Assembly (NCBI GenBank): GCA_009602725.1
Contig: WELB01000196.1
Span: 74,492-138,491, forward strand
Source: Spirogloea muscicola
Taxonomy: Eukaryota > Streptophyta > Zygnematophyceae > Spirogloeales > Spirogloeaceae
DNA length: 64,000 bases
Direction: 5' to 3'
Positions 35,501 through 47,499 of the stretch are shown one piece after another. Each line of letters opens with the position of its first letter. The stretch's first letter is position 1. Position numbers and translations under genes: made by a program. Below the pieces are notes generated by a model, which had not been told where the DNA came from, did no database searches, and saw only the letters and a list, made by a program, of their open reading frames with translations.

Positions 35501-36982
35501 GGACGTTGACAGACGAGTACAACAAGTGCCCTCGGTGCTTGAGGACCAGGTGAACTGCCAGCCTCTATCAGCTGCTGAAAGCCCATCTTCTGAATCTGCT
35601 GGAGAGCCCTTGGCGTCTGGGGATGCAGCAGCGGCTTTGAGCCTGCAGCCGGATGAAGCGACATGCTCTTCTTCTGGAGGCGACCCTGGTAGGGCACCAG
35701 AGCAACAGGAAGAGCAGAGTGAAGCGTCGGATGCGAGGCAGCAAAAGCTTGTAGTCGTGCTGAGGCCACCGAGGAGAGCATCAGGGACTGACTCGGAGGC
35801 CAAGCAGCAGCTCAACGACGACCATATTGGCAAGCGGCCGAGTAGCCAAGGGGACTGTCACTCTCCACCGTCTTTGACAATGTCTAGACAGTCAGAGAAG
35901 GACTGGATTGTGACCAAAAGGAGGTCACAGCCTCGGTCTCGCCACAGCAAAAAGGTGAAGGCCTTGCCGCAACATTTGCGGCTCAATGCGGCAATTCCAT
36001 TGGAGGTGCTGTCCACTGCACAATCGCAAGCGCTTGAGGAGCCTGCTTACGCACATGGAGCTGACCTGGCTCCAATGTCTAAGGAGGAAGGCACAACCAA
36101 AAGGCGACAAACGCATAGCTGGGACCCCTGCTGCATCTGCGACCGGGTGACGGTGCGGCCACAGCTGCGGTGTCAGAGCTGCCAGATCGCTGTCCACCGG
36201 CAGTGCTACCTTGGCATGAATGGGGCCAGCAATCCCAGAGAGGATGCGTGGGAGTGCGATGCCTGCCGCGACGATGTGGAGGCTGTTGCAGGTCAGTCTC
36301 ACGCCTGTAAGCTGATGCCTACTTGAGCCAGGCGCATGTCCCTGTGTGCCGTTGTCATTAGTTGCTGCATACCTGCACTTCACCAAATCAAAGCTTCCAC
36401 TGCATATCCGCTTTTCAACTTGCTTGTGAGTATGCATACCTGCTGAGGTTGTTCGCAGGAGTATGCAACCTTTGCCCTCGGGCCGGCGGAGCGCTGAGAA
36501 AGACAGCTGAAGGGAGCTGGGTGCATGCAGTCTGCTTGCTCTGGGAGCGCGAGACATCTGCAGTCTCTTCGAGCCCTAGCAAAAGTCTTACAAGTATACC
36601 CAGGGTAAGTACAATTACTGCCTTCCACCTACTAATGTCTTCGTTAATACTTGTCAGGAGTCTTGATTCAGGCTGACATGTCTCAGGCATCTTGATCCAG
36701 GCGAATTGGCTGATATGGTCATCACATGTATTGTATCTCATCACAAGAATTGGAAATTGATTTCGTGGGCCTGCTGTTGTGGTTGCTCGTCTCCTGCCTC
36801 AGGAGAGCCGGAGGAGGCTCTGCAGCGTGTGTGGTGTGATGAAGGGCAGCTGCTTCGCATGCAGCTTCCCAAACTGCAGAGCGTACTTTCACCCACTCTG
36901 CGCCAGATCCAAGGGCTTGCCTGTTGTCAGCACAGGCCCATCACGAAGTTTACAATGTGCCAAGCACGCTAAGGTGTTTTAG
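26531..36982 (+). CDS. PTM: DDT/PHD chromatin protein (PTM-like) with C-terminal PHD plus extended PHD
   Basis: A large multi-exon gene. Modules in order: AT-hook RRRPGRPPK (27.08 kb); acidic and Ser-rich stretch; DDT domain (LPLPAAILPAALGAYAFLRS, 27.77 kb, continued by WSRLDELTWPELLRAQLLAW at 28.15 kb); PHD finger 1 (CVVCGMAGNLLCCDGCPGAF, 28.56 kb); a PTM-like middle (QYMNAYTLGEVA and EKCGWCRNC at 30.0-30.3 kb; LHGLLEGPW at 30.9 kb; RIRWEDL at 32.0 kb); PHD 2 (CGYCKRPYVYST to CQWC, split by introns, 32.9-33.6 kb); PHD 3 (CALCYKPFDDSKLYISCSFC, 34.1 kb, to CHKC at 34.5 kb); a long disordered region (34.5-36.1 kb); and PHD 4 with an extended PHD (CCICDRVTVRPQLRCQSC, 36.13 kb; CNLCPRAGGALRK, 36.47 kb; CSVCGVMKGSCFACSFPNC, 36.83 kb). 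It stops at TAG 36980-36982. DDT-PHD proteins bind histone tails. The start is uncertain: 26531 is the first ATG of the open frame, but a repeat copy at about 26.9 kb suggests that real coding starts later, perhaps after an intron near 26.95 kb. Confidence 0.8.
30465..30515 (+). repeat. interstitial telomere-like tract in an intron
   Basis: Contains CTAAACCCTGAACCC and GTAAACCGTAAACCCTGAAC, degenerate CCCTAAA-type units. It lies between exons of the DDT/PHD gene. Confidence 0.5.
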
Positions 36983-38570
36983 TGTCTCTTAGAAGCCGAT
37001 AGGAAAAGCCGCCAATATAGATTCACAGCTCAACTCCCAATTGAGTAGTTGTGCTTACAGCCCCTCTTACTTTAGTTGTCACCTTGACCTTTCTGCAATT
37101 ATTCCATCCAGCCCCCTTATGCGCAATGCACATCTTTGATTAGTCTGCTGGCAGGACGAAAGTAGTAACACCAATTCCTATTAGAGGTTGCTTGGTGCAG
37201 AAGTGCTCAAATCAGGTTGCCGCTGAGTAAACTGCCCAAATAGATGGCAAGCTTGAGTACATGCATTGGTGAATGCTCTTCAGAGTCTGAAGTAGTCTGT
37301 CGTTTTGTGGTCACAATTTCAGGAGCAACCACTTGCACCAAGACGACTGCCCAAAAGTAGTTAGTCGACACCTTTGGTATGGTGTCCATCTGGCTTTGCT
37401 TCACATCTGATGATCGAAGCAATTCCGAGCAATGGCAGCCTCGATATTGAGGCATCAGCTGAAGCAGCCTGCAGCTCCTGGCTGTGACGCTTTTGCCACC
37501 ATCAAGAAATTGCTGCGCGGCCACCTCGCTAAGTCCTGTTGCGCTTTCAATTGGTCACTGAAGCGTTGACAAGCAAATGAACCTGTCTGAGACTCAATGG
37601 CAGGAGCAGTGCTGATCTCAAATCATCTTCAAGCATTGACCGCATGGCAGGTAACAAGCTCTGTACATCAGACGACATGTTGTCATTGAGATCAATCTCA
37701 AACTCAAGGGAAAGCGTTAAACATTGTCAGCTGTAGCATTTGAGACAGCCTTGATTTTCAAAGGGCGCTTTTGTCTGCATACTCCATGACTCAAATAGGA
37801 AGTGGAGGTGCCAGCTCAGACCTCTACAATCTGGTCCATCACTGTGGACAAGAAACTGTAAGAAGACTAAAGAAACTGCAATTATGGAGTGAAACAATCT
37901 CTGACAGCACATGTCTTGCGGGAAAAATCAACATGTGTTGGCTGCCCTCTAAAATGGTAGTTTGGGTTGCATAATCTTCATGCATCCCAAATTGTTGTCA
38001 GACTCCGTACCCGCATTCTGCTCCAAGCTCCAAAACAACCGATTGCATATGCTGTCAGCTTGCAGCACCATGGCTTTAGCAGACAGACTGCACAATAGAA
38101 ACATGGCCACAACCGTCGACAGCCTGAGGTCCTCAGCCACTCACTAAAGACGGCTCCCAGAGAGTAGGACACTTGCTGAAAATTGCTAGGTACAATGGTG
38201 CACAAGACAACTTGGCAACCAGTCAGATTGTCAATCAGCAAACCATGCGACACAAATGCCTGCAGACCTCAAGAAAGATGCAGGACGCCAGATTATGAGA
38301 GCATTGGGTCTCTGTCTGCATTTCTGTGCTCTTGTTAGCTACATGTCGGCACAAATACATGAGAGTAAGTCGCGCAGAGGGACACTAAGTTGTGTATCGT
38401 CCAAGGGAATCTTGGGTCGTGAGTGGAGCCCTCATAGTGCTTGTCAATATGTACAATAGCAAGCAGAGAGAATGCCACTGAAAAGTGGACTGGTGTTCAA
38501 AATGGTGCAGTATTATGACCACTGCGGCTCACCATGATCAGTCTGACTAGGGACCATTTCACATGACATG
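36983..38570. other. spacer between convergent genes
   Basis: Between the stop of the DDT/PHD gene and the stop of the HRQ1-type helicase. No gene, RNA gene or repeat was recognised in these 1.6 kb; both 3' untranslated regions must lie here. Confidence 0.6.
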
Positions 38571-41500
38571 TCATGAGCGACAATGTGTCGCAGGCCTCTC
38601 AGCAGTATCCTGTATAAGATCGTCAAAAAGAGGGGGAATAGCGGTGCCATCCCTGTATGCATTCTCTGCTCGTATGACGCCCTGTCAGGAGATAGGAGAG
38701 GGAAAGTGAGACCAGGGACCACTGGGGAAGACCTGCCATGAGCAGCTTGAGCAGGTCTATTACACAATCCCAGCCCAGTCAAAGTGTGGAGCTCACCTTC
38801 AGAATGATGAGAGCAGCAGACTTGTCAATCACAGCGTTGTACTCACTGCAAGCCATGTACTGCAGACAATCAAAGCTTCCACGTCAACTAGATGAAAAGT
38901 TCATCCATTAGAGCAAGTGCAAATGCTTCTGATATTAGTCGTTGCAACTGCTTCCAACGGTGTTCAGATCCACTCTTGTGGTAATTTCATCTGCCTCTCC
39001 TTCTGAATATGCTATACCATATGCAGCCAGGGGTGTGTATCGAGGAATTAAAATCCATTTGCAGCTGGGAGTGTATGTACAAAGGCACAGCTTCCTGCGA
39101 TACTAAGACTGCAGTACCAAGTTGCATTGGCATGTTTATGGAAGAGATTAGAACCTGGACGCAATTTGGGCAGCCATCGGAGACTGTGCAATCGCAGGAG
39201 GTCACAAGCTCCAGAGCTGCTTGCAGGAGTTCTGCAAACATTGGCCTTGCCTGCATAGACAGTTCCATTGACAATTCATAAGCCTGTTAAGGCATGCCAG
39301 ATTGTTGAGTACGGTAATTGTTGCTCCTGTAGTATCAAGCCATCTAGCATTGAGATGTACGAAGCAAAGCTGCAGAACAGTCGAGCTTAATAAGTGCAAT
39401 CGACACAGTAACATGCAGTGAGTCAAGATGCACGCAACCATTGCTCACCTGAGCACAGATGCCTATGCCCCCTGCGTTCCGATCAAACATGAGGAGGCGC
39501 TCCGGAAAGTACCGAGTATCGTGGGGATTGGCACACTCTGTTGACATGTCTGCTGGGTTGCACATCACATATCTGTACACAATCACGTAATGGGTGATCT
39601 CGCTTATCTCAATGCTAAATACCTGCGACCAATTAGGATGTTTACTGCCAACGTATGACTTCCACAGTTGCAGAAGTGCGCAACTCATCATTTCCAGCCA
39701 ACAGCGCCCTCAACAAATGCAGTTGAGGCTATAACGTGCAGATACACCCTTATAAGTATTCGAGGAATCAAAACTCACAGGGGCAGGACGTTGAGCAGCG
39801 CGTGAGAGGCTGCATGAAGGCCAGCCCTGAACGTGAGGTCAGCTGCCTCCAGCTCCCTGCGGATGCCGCGCGGCACCCTGATCCACACGCACTGTCGTTC
39901 AGCACAGTCAGTAAAGCTGCTCAGCATACCTCCATGTCCATCAGTGTGGATGTCAGTAGCACCATGTTCTATGAGATGCTCTGATACCTGAGTTTCGTAT
40001 GTGTAATCTGGGAGGAATAACTGGACGTAGTCAAATGCCTCATTAGAGCCATGCCAAATTCTTCTGAATCCAAGCCACCTTGCAGTCACTTTGCAGGGGC
40101 TGCATTGGGCTGTCGTGCTGGGGTACCGGTCTTGTGGGATCTTTCCAGGATAAGCCTGTATTAAGAACAATAGGTCTCTCAGTAACTGAAGGATTAATGG
40201 CAAGAGTAATTAGCATGGTCTAAGGCTGCTGACTGACTGCTGCAATTACTGCTTAAATGGTTGAATAGGAAGAAGGCTCACCAATGTCCCTCCCATCACG
40301 TACACATCACACATGTCTGACGTTTTTGTGTAGTACTTGAGATCAGCTTGCCGGCACACGGCCACCTTGGCAGCCAGATCCAGCTTTGTGACCAGGTACG
40401 TCCTACCTTGCTGCATGTACACAGCCCCTTCGTACACCTGAGCATGTGCAATTGTTCACCACGTTAGTCTTTCAGTGATGGACAAATTACTAGCCGTAAT
40501 ACTTTAAGACTTTTGCACAAGCTGGCATTTTTATCTGACAGTTACAGGATTGACAGACAGATGGTCATGGCTGCACTATTCAGTTTAGATGGTAGTAGTA
40601 AGGAAGTAAGTAGTAAGGAATTTAGATCGTAATGAGGAAGCCAAAGTGAAGCTCAAGGGCCAAGTCTGATAGGCAGGCACCACCATGCACCTGGAAGAAG
40701 GCCTTGCTCTCCTCAATGTCCTCAATGATCTCGTTAGTGGCGCCATCCACCAAGACGTAGCGCTCTGGATCAATGGCGCGGATACCCACATTCTGCGCCG
40801 GCGACTCGCCAGGGCCGATGTAGTACCAGCCCTGATTGGCGGGATAGTCAGTCGGGTGTCGGCCAACAAGGCCCTGCTCAGCGAGGTCGTCAATAATGTG
40901 TGCGACCGCGGAGCCGAAAAAGTCCTCGTCTGCGGCTGCCAAGAGCGGGCTCTCCACCGCTGCGCACATCACGTGCTGCTCCATCACCTGAACGCAGCCT
41001 CGCCCAGAGCTTACTCGCGTATGATGGACCAAGGAGCAATGCATGGCAAGTGGGAGAACTTACTGTGGAAGCCCAACAAGACTTGAATCTGGCCGTGTTC
41101 GCAGAGCACGTATACAGCTGGCTTTGCTTAGGAGTCACAAATCAAATGGGGACTTGAGATAATCTTAAGAATACGCACCTGGGGGTTGTGCGAGTCCACC
41201 TGCGCATTCTCGATCCTGCGATTGAAGAGGTGCTGTGGGCACTTCATGAAGTACTGGTCCAGAGGCCCTCCCCAGGCCACATAGATGGCAATGGACGGCT
41301 TCTCCCGCCTGCCTGCCCTCCCGGCTTGCTGCCACAGGCTGCAAGCAGACGGAAGGATGTGAGGACTGATCCTTACAGACTAAGATGCTTAATTATGTTT
41401 GTCTCTGATAAGGACAAGATCACACACTATCCAAATGCGCAGAGCCCGGGTAGTATGGCAACCATGCACAACATTGTCATCCTGGGCAGCATTGTTATTG

Positions 41501-44500
41501 ACCTGGCAACCGTGCCCTGCCATCCAAGGTGTATAGTTGCGTCGAGGCTGCCAACATCCACGCCCAGCTCCAAGGCGTTTGTGGCAGCCACGCCCCTCAG
41601 TTGTCCTCCAAAGAGGTCCCTCTCAATGGATCTCCGCTCCTGCGACCAGCATCGACTAGGTAGAGTTGACCTTCTCTGGGGTCGTGTTCTCAAAACATGG
41701 CAAGTGCTTGTTGCGCACAGATGAGACATAGGCTCCAATTAAGCAAAGACATATTATTACAACTAGCCTGATGTGACACTTAAGTGAGGAGGCAGTCACC
41801 AAGTCACCTAACGAGGCAGGAACCTCAGCCAAGTTCTTGAGCCTTTGGCCAGCTTGCCTGGTTAAGCTACATTTGGAAAGACATGATTATTACATTATCT
41901 TTGGAGCCTTGCATTATTGATTCTTCCTTGCCTGTGCAGTGTAGCCAGCACGGTAGGCCCGAATGGAGTCCACCAGAGCTGGTGCCGCCTCCTTAAGAGT
42001 CTCCCTTGTGTAGTTAAGAATAAGCTCGCACAGCTTCCGCGTCTTGCAGAAAGCCAGGCACCGGAGGCCATGCTGCACCATCTCCGCAAGCAGAATGGCC
42101 ACCTCCACGATTGGGCTGCCATTGTCGCCAAAACAGTACAGTAGATGACATATGCTGGGTGTCAGACCAACTGCTGTTGGACCGTCACCACCACTGCGGT
42201 GCCCATTATATTTGATGGAGACCTCAGGCACCGATGCTTTCAGACAGCCTGCCTGCTTGAGCACAGCAGTGATGAACCCATCACCTGGATCTTCGATTGG
42301 TCACCTCCTCCGGCTTCTGCTTGTTGATCTTCACCAAGATCTGGCCGTTGAGGCTCTTGCGTAGCTTCACATCCTTGTGGGCGCGCTTCTTCGGCTGCAT
42401 CGGGAGCAGCGGGGGATTCCAGAGGACATACACCTTCTCGCCGCACGGGCTGCCGTCCTCCAGAACCACCTCCACATCCTTGATGCCCACCAGCTCCTGC
42501 ATCGGCCATGCGGGTAGCAGTATCATGCTTTGTCATATATGTTATTTCGTGAAGTCAAAGCTTGTCTTACTTGTTAACCCATATATTACCACCTTGCATT
42601 CGTGCCTACCGTCTCCAGAGCTGATGGAGTACGTTTGGCTTGCCAACAATGTGAGAGAAGGAGCACGATTCAAGCCTTACTGTTTGCATGATAGCAAGGC
42701 TAATCAACAATGAGCATGTCAAGCACGAACAGTACTGACTGTTAGCTTAGATTTGGAGCAGCTTTATAGATTGAGATACATCGCAAAAGGGCGTTGACCT
42801 AAGAGCCTAATATCTCTACCTGAGCGTGTTCTCTGGGGTTTGCGACTGTCGCGCTGCAGATTATAAAAGACGGCTGGCAGCCGTAAACCTGCAGCAGAAC
42901 TCGCCGCAGCCGCCTCAAGATAAGGGCGGTGTGGCAGCCGAAGACACCTCTGTAGGCGTGGGCCTCGTCCACTACAATGTACCTGTGTATAGATTGCACA
43001 AGGTATCACCAGAAAATTACCAGAAAATCAATCAGTTAAGCAACTCATGGGACCAGCGCGTCTGCTGGCAGATGCTTAGATCAGACTACCTGTGACTTCT
43101 GCAGCCAGAAGCAGTCCTCTGAGTGACTGGCGGACTGGCTGCTTCTTTCAGTATAAGAAAGGAAAACATATCTCCAAGTAAAGTGCAATCACAGGGTTTT
43201 GCAAACTCACTTGAGGTTGGAAAGAATGCGCTCGAACTGGCGGTGCGATGGCAGGATGGAGACGTGCAGCATGTCAGGATTGGAGATTATGATTCTGGCA
43301 GTCTCCCTGACCGCCCCCCGATCGCCCTTAAGGGTGTCGCCGTCGTACACAGCGACCTCAGGGGGGTGCTGCAGGTGCGCCAGCATGTCCAGCAGAGCCC
43401 TCTGCTGGTCTTGCGCCAAGGCCTAGATCCACAGCTTTCACCAGGTTCACAACGGGACCAATTGGCCGGAGGCCCAAATAAACCTCATCATAAGGCAATG
43501 GCAAGGGCACTACAGCTGCTAATTGAAGAGCTCAATTTCTGCAGCTGCAAGTATTCTGCAGTTAACACGGCATCGTCAATCATTAAGCTAAGATATCGAG
43601 TCACCTTGGTGGGAAAAAGGTACAGCGCGGTGGCTCGGCAATCGTCCTGCATGGCCTGCAGCACCGGGAGGTTGTAGCACAGGCTCTTCCCGGACGCCGT
43701 TGCCGTGGCGATGATCACGCTCCGCCCCGCCATCGCAGCATTGATGGCCAAGGTCTGCCGGCATGACAACAGGGGAGCCAGTCAGGCCAGCTAGCTATCA
43801 TAATGCTTGTGCTACAGCATCACATGCATATCAAAAGGAAGGAAAGGCCAGAAGGCGTGCAGCAATGTGCCACAAGAGTGCAGCATTGTGCCATAAGTGT
43901 AAGTGTAAGTGTAAGTGTACACAGTTACTCCTCTGCTTGCTCTTGAATTCTTCTCCTGCTTGTCTTTCTACCTGATGAATGAACAGGCCTTTGATGCCCA
44001 TGCCGAGTAGCAGGCGCTGCAGCTCCGGTGAGAGCTCCTGTGCCAGCTGACCAAATGATGCCTCCCGCTTTGCTCTCCTCTCACAGTGGACAATCTGGAG
44101 AAATGCCGCAGCCCGCAAGAAGACTGTGAGGCTTCTTCCACAGTCACATACTTAAGTAAGTGTTTTGGCACACATTAGTCCCCACCAAGGGCTGAGTGAA
44201 TGTTCAAGTGGGGAGGCCTCAAGCAATATGGGTTCTCATATTTCCAACTACATGGATCAAAGGCTCAAAGAGCAGGCCTTGAGTGGTCAAGTCTATGGGA
44301 GTCATAACTCAATAAATAATTCCAAGTCTAGCAACGAGTTACAGGCAGAGTGCAGAGGAGGGAGCCTTGCCTGGCCCAGTGACCCCAGGCCCTCCCGGAG
44401 GTGCTCCAGCATTGCCAGGGCGTCAAGCTCGTTGGTACTCGTGCACCGCGGCTGCCGCCACAGCGCCCGGGGCGGGCGCGGCGGGCCCCACTTTGCAAGC

Positions 44501-47363
44501 GGAGGCCGAGCGGTGCTGTCCCCGCCGCCAACTGGTTCCCCATGCAAGGTGCCGCAGTTGTGCATGGAGGAAGCCCGGTGGGCGCTCGCCGCAGCAGAGG
44601 CCTCCGCCAGCAGCGTTGGCAGCGCTAGGCCCTCCAGCGGAAAGTCGGGGTGCCAACTACCCTCCTGCATGCCAGAAGTTGTGCATATTGTGTGACACGG
44701 TATTAAGGGTATGATTTCTCATACGTGTTTGCTACATGCATGTTGAATGCGGAACATAAGTTGCTAAGCCCATACCCTTGCATCATAACTCCTAGCTCTA
44801 AAACAGCCAGCCAAATGCAAGAATGTCATACAGGCTTCTGTTGAGTACTGAGTCTCTGATGCTCTGATGCAGTTGTCAGTTGTGTTTGACACCTCCACGG
44901 GGTCATAGTCGACAGAGCGGCCGAGCTGGTGAAAGTAGTCGCGGTGCACTCGCAGGACGGCGGCTGCCAGGCCCCGCCGGAACGCCCGCCGGCGCCTCTC
45001 CACCGCGTGCTTGGTTGCCGCGTCGCTCGGCCTCCTGCCGCCTGGCCATCGAGAGCCTTCAAATCAAGGCTGGTTCTAATCTCCATATGATTGGGGCGTG
45101 GTATTGGACACTCTTATTGCTTCAAGAATTACTTGATAGCGCAACAGGCTGGACAATTGGCACAGCACCGTCACAGAGATCAACTGGACACGGCGCTCAT
45201 CCATGCAATAAGTACCACAACCGCACCTGGACCAGGAATGAGGTCCCAGTGTTCAAGTGGCCCCTCGTCCGGCGCCGGCGGCATCATTGCCCCGAGCTTG
45301 AGCTCGCCTGATGCCGGCCTTGATGGGTCCACCAGGTCCAGTAGGAAGTTGTGCTTGGCTGACAGCCGCCCATCATTGCAACCACTGTCCTGACTCCCCA
45401 CTCCCTCTCGCCTCCCTTCTGCCCCAATCTTGTCTTCCACTGTGCTTTTCGAGTTGGAACTTTGGCTGATGGTGCTGCCATGGTTTCTACTCTCGTTGCG
45501 CTCCCGATCCGCGGCGCCATAAGGGAAGTCCCGCACAATCACGACGTCTGGGCAGAGCAGCGCCATGTTGTAGAGGTCCTGGTGGAGCCGCGGAGCACCA
45601 CGATGGTCTTCTCTGAGATAGCAGGTACTTCTTGAGACTCAGGGAAAAAGCGAGGAGCCCATAGACCCCTTGACAAGTCTCATAATAGTCCTGTGGAACT
45701 ATATCTACAGTAGGAATCTGTTGTATTCTCTACAGAGCCAGTGATCACAGAGCTGAGGCATGATGCCATGGATACTGTGATGATGTTCATACGAACAAGC
45801 CTGAGATGCATGGTCCTGAAAGTAAGATCCGGGCATCAAAGACAAACAGGGTCATACTCTGGAGTAAGGAGATTAATTCTTGGGAAATTTTGAGCTGAGG
45901 AAACACCACGGACAGTTCAGGAAGTCAAGGTTAGAATCTGAGGTCACTGACTAAGGGAGGTCAACTGCAGACCTGGCGGCAGAAGGAGTCGCCAACAAAG
46001 GAGCGCACGGCGCCTGCAACATTTTGCCACGTTGCCTGGATGTGCTGCTTCTGCAGGAAGCCATAGGCAGCATTGAGGGCGCCGAACTGGCGCTCCAACG
46101 CCGCCAGGCACGGCGGCAGCGGCAGCGCCTCCAGCCTTGCCGGCTCTGTCGCAGCCTTCACTGCTGCTGCCGGAGCAGGCGTCAATGTTGATGCTGCCCT
46201 CCGTGGCCGCTTGCTTCCTTTGGCCTCCATTTGGCTGCCACCAGCGATGCTGTCATCCATCACGACACCTGCAATGCCCGTGTCGTCGCCCTGCGGTACC
46301 TGCAGCGACGACCTCTTGTCGGGCCGTATGTCCGCTGTACCTCTGCCATCACCATTGCTTTTGCAATCACCACTGCCGACCCCAATGCCAGGGGCACCTG
46401 CCTGGGCCGTCGCGGACACGGCTCCGCTGCAATCACTGAGTGCCGCCACACCTGTGGCAGGGGCCGCCGGCAACTCCTCCAGCTGGTCAGGCAGTCTTGA
46501 GTCTCCACTCTGCCGCTGGTCCTGGCCTCCAGACACTCGATGGCTGCCCGGGGCCATCGTGGGCACCTCATGGTCCAGCTCGCTCTTGGCCGCCTGGCCA
46601 GCTTCGCGGCGATCTGCCACTTGCGGCAGTCGTGGCGGCGCGCTCCTGGCAGTGGCAAGCGGCCGGCGGTGCTCTTGCTGGCCCTGCAGCGGCGTAGCGG
46701 GGCCCACTGCCGGCGAGGCCGGCAGCGACGCAGCGTGCACCAGCGACGGCCCGGTGGGCGCGGCGCGCGCAGCATGGCGGGGCGCGAAGGCGACGAGCGT
46801 CAGGAAGTCGTGAGTTGCTGGCGGAGATTGTTGGACGCCGACGGCGTCGGCAGTGGTGGGGTTAAGGAGCTCCAGCGACTGCACCAGCGCTCGCTCGTCC
46901 ACCTGCGCGCCCTGCAGCCGCGCTCGCACGGAGCTCAGCTGGGACCAAATGGCTAGAGAGGACCCCACGGTAGCACATAAGCAATTAAAGCGGTAATAGT
47001 TACAGTCATAAATAGTAGGATTACTACTCCTAAAGACCATACCGGTTCTCTTGGACTTGCTTAACTTCCATAGTAAAGTTCATTGTGGCGCATAATGAGA
47101 TACATAATGACAGTCCATAAGCCAAGCTCTCAGGTACGACAGCCCACCAGCCAAACTCTGGGAATGCGCTAAGGCAAAAGCCGCAGCTGTCAGACCTTGT
47201 AGAAGAGCCGGAATCGAACCCTGGCCTTGCCGGTGGCGCCGCTCCCGCCATCCGCGGCGAGCAGGGCCTCCGCACGGCGGCGCACCGCGGAGCAGGGCTC
47301 GCCGGGCGCCGCCTCGACGCGCAGCGTGCGGCCGCCCAGAGTGCGCACGCAGAGCGCCACCAT
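38571..47363 (-). CDS. HRQ1: HRQ1-type RecQ-like DNA helicase with ubiquitin-like N-terminus and DUF1998-type C-terminus
   Basis: A many-exon gene from ATG 47363-47361 to TGA 38573-38571. Modules in order: ubiquitin-like start MVALCVRTLGGRTLRVEA ending RLFYK (47.2-47.36 kb); a long low-complexity exon (46.0-47.0 kb) ending in FGALNAAYGFLQKQHIQATW, the typical HRQ1 N-terminal helix; MGIKGLFIHQ (44.0 kb); Walker A TATASGKSLCYNLPVLQ (43.7 kb); IIISNPDMLH (43.3 kb); DEAH box VVDEAHAYRGVFG and motif III ICSATVANP (42.85-42.97 kb); CLAFCKTRKLCELI (42.0 kb); ATNALELGVDVGSLDATIHL (41.55 kb); motif VI QQAGRAGRR (41.3 kb); a WYYIGPGESPAQ region (40.8 kb); and the C-terminal DUF1998-type domain with its Cys cluster (CNPADMSTECANPHD at 39.55 kb; CDCTVSDGCPNC at 39.17 kb). 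Family knowledge: Hrq1 is a 3'-5' helicase in DNA crosslink repair and genome stability, related to RECQL4. All helicase motifs are intact, so it looks functional. Confidence 0.88.
43887..43922 (+). repeat. short (TAAGTG)n microsatellite
   Basis: Four successive TAAGTG units (CATAAGTGTAAGTGTAAG and on) in an intron of the helicase gene. On the minus strand it reads (CACTTA)n. No function suggested. Confidence 0.8.
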
Positions 47364-47404
47364 AAGCGGCCCCGCGTAGCTGCGGCTGCTGCGAGCTCGG
47401 GCGC

Positions 47405-47470
47405 GCGCTAGGGGTAGGGTTAAAGGTTTAAGGTTCTTCTTAAGGTTTAAGGTTAGGGGGTTTATGGGTT
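47405..47470 (-). promoter_or_regulatory. telomere-like/telo-box tract just upstream of the helicase ATG
   Basis: Plus strand: GGGGTAGGGTTAAAGG, TTTAAGGTTC, then a second GGTTTAAGGTTAGGGGG. On the coding strand this gives CCTAACCTTAAACC-type units beginning about 45 bases upstream of the ATG at 47363. It is more degenerate than the tract upstream of the nucleotidyltransferase but has the same place and orientation. Confidence 0.45.
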
Positions 47471-47499
47471 TCGGTTGTGCAGGTGGGCCTACTCTCTCC

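Noticed and set aside
43887-43922. Array of direct repeats resembling a miniature CRISPR
   Set aside because: The units are 6 bases with no spacers, in an intron of a nuclear gene; it is a microsatellite.
47205-47235. Perfect tRNA B-box match (complement of GGAATCGAACC) near 47211
   Set aside because: It lies in the first coding exon of HRQ1 (RVRFRLFYK); I find no A box or cloverleaf around it.
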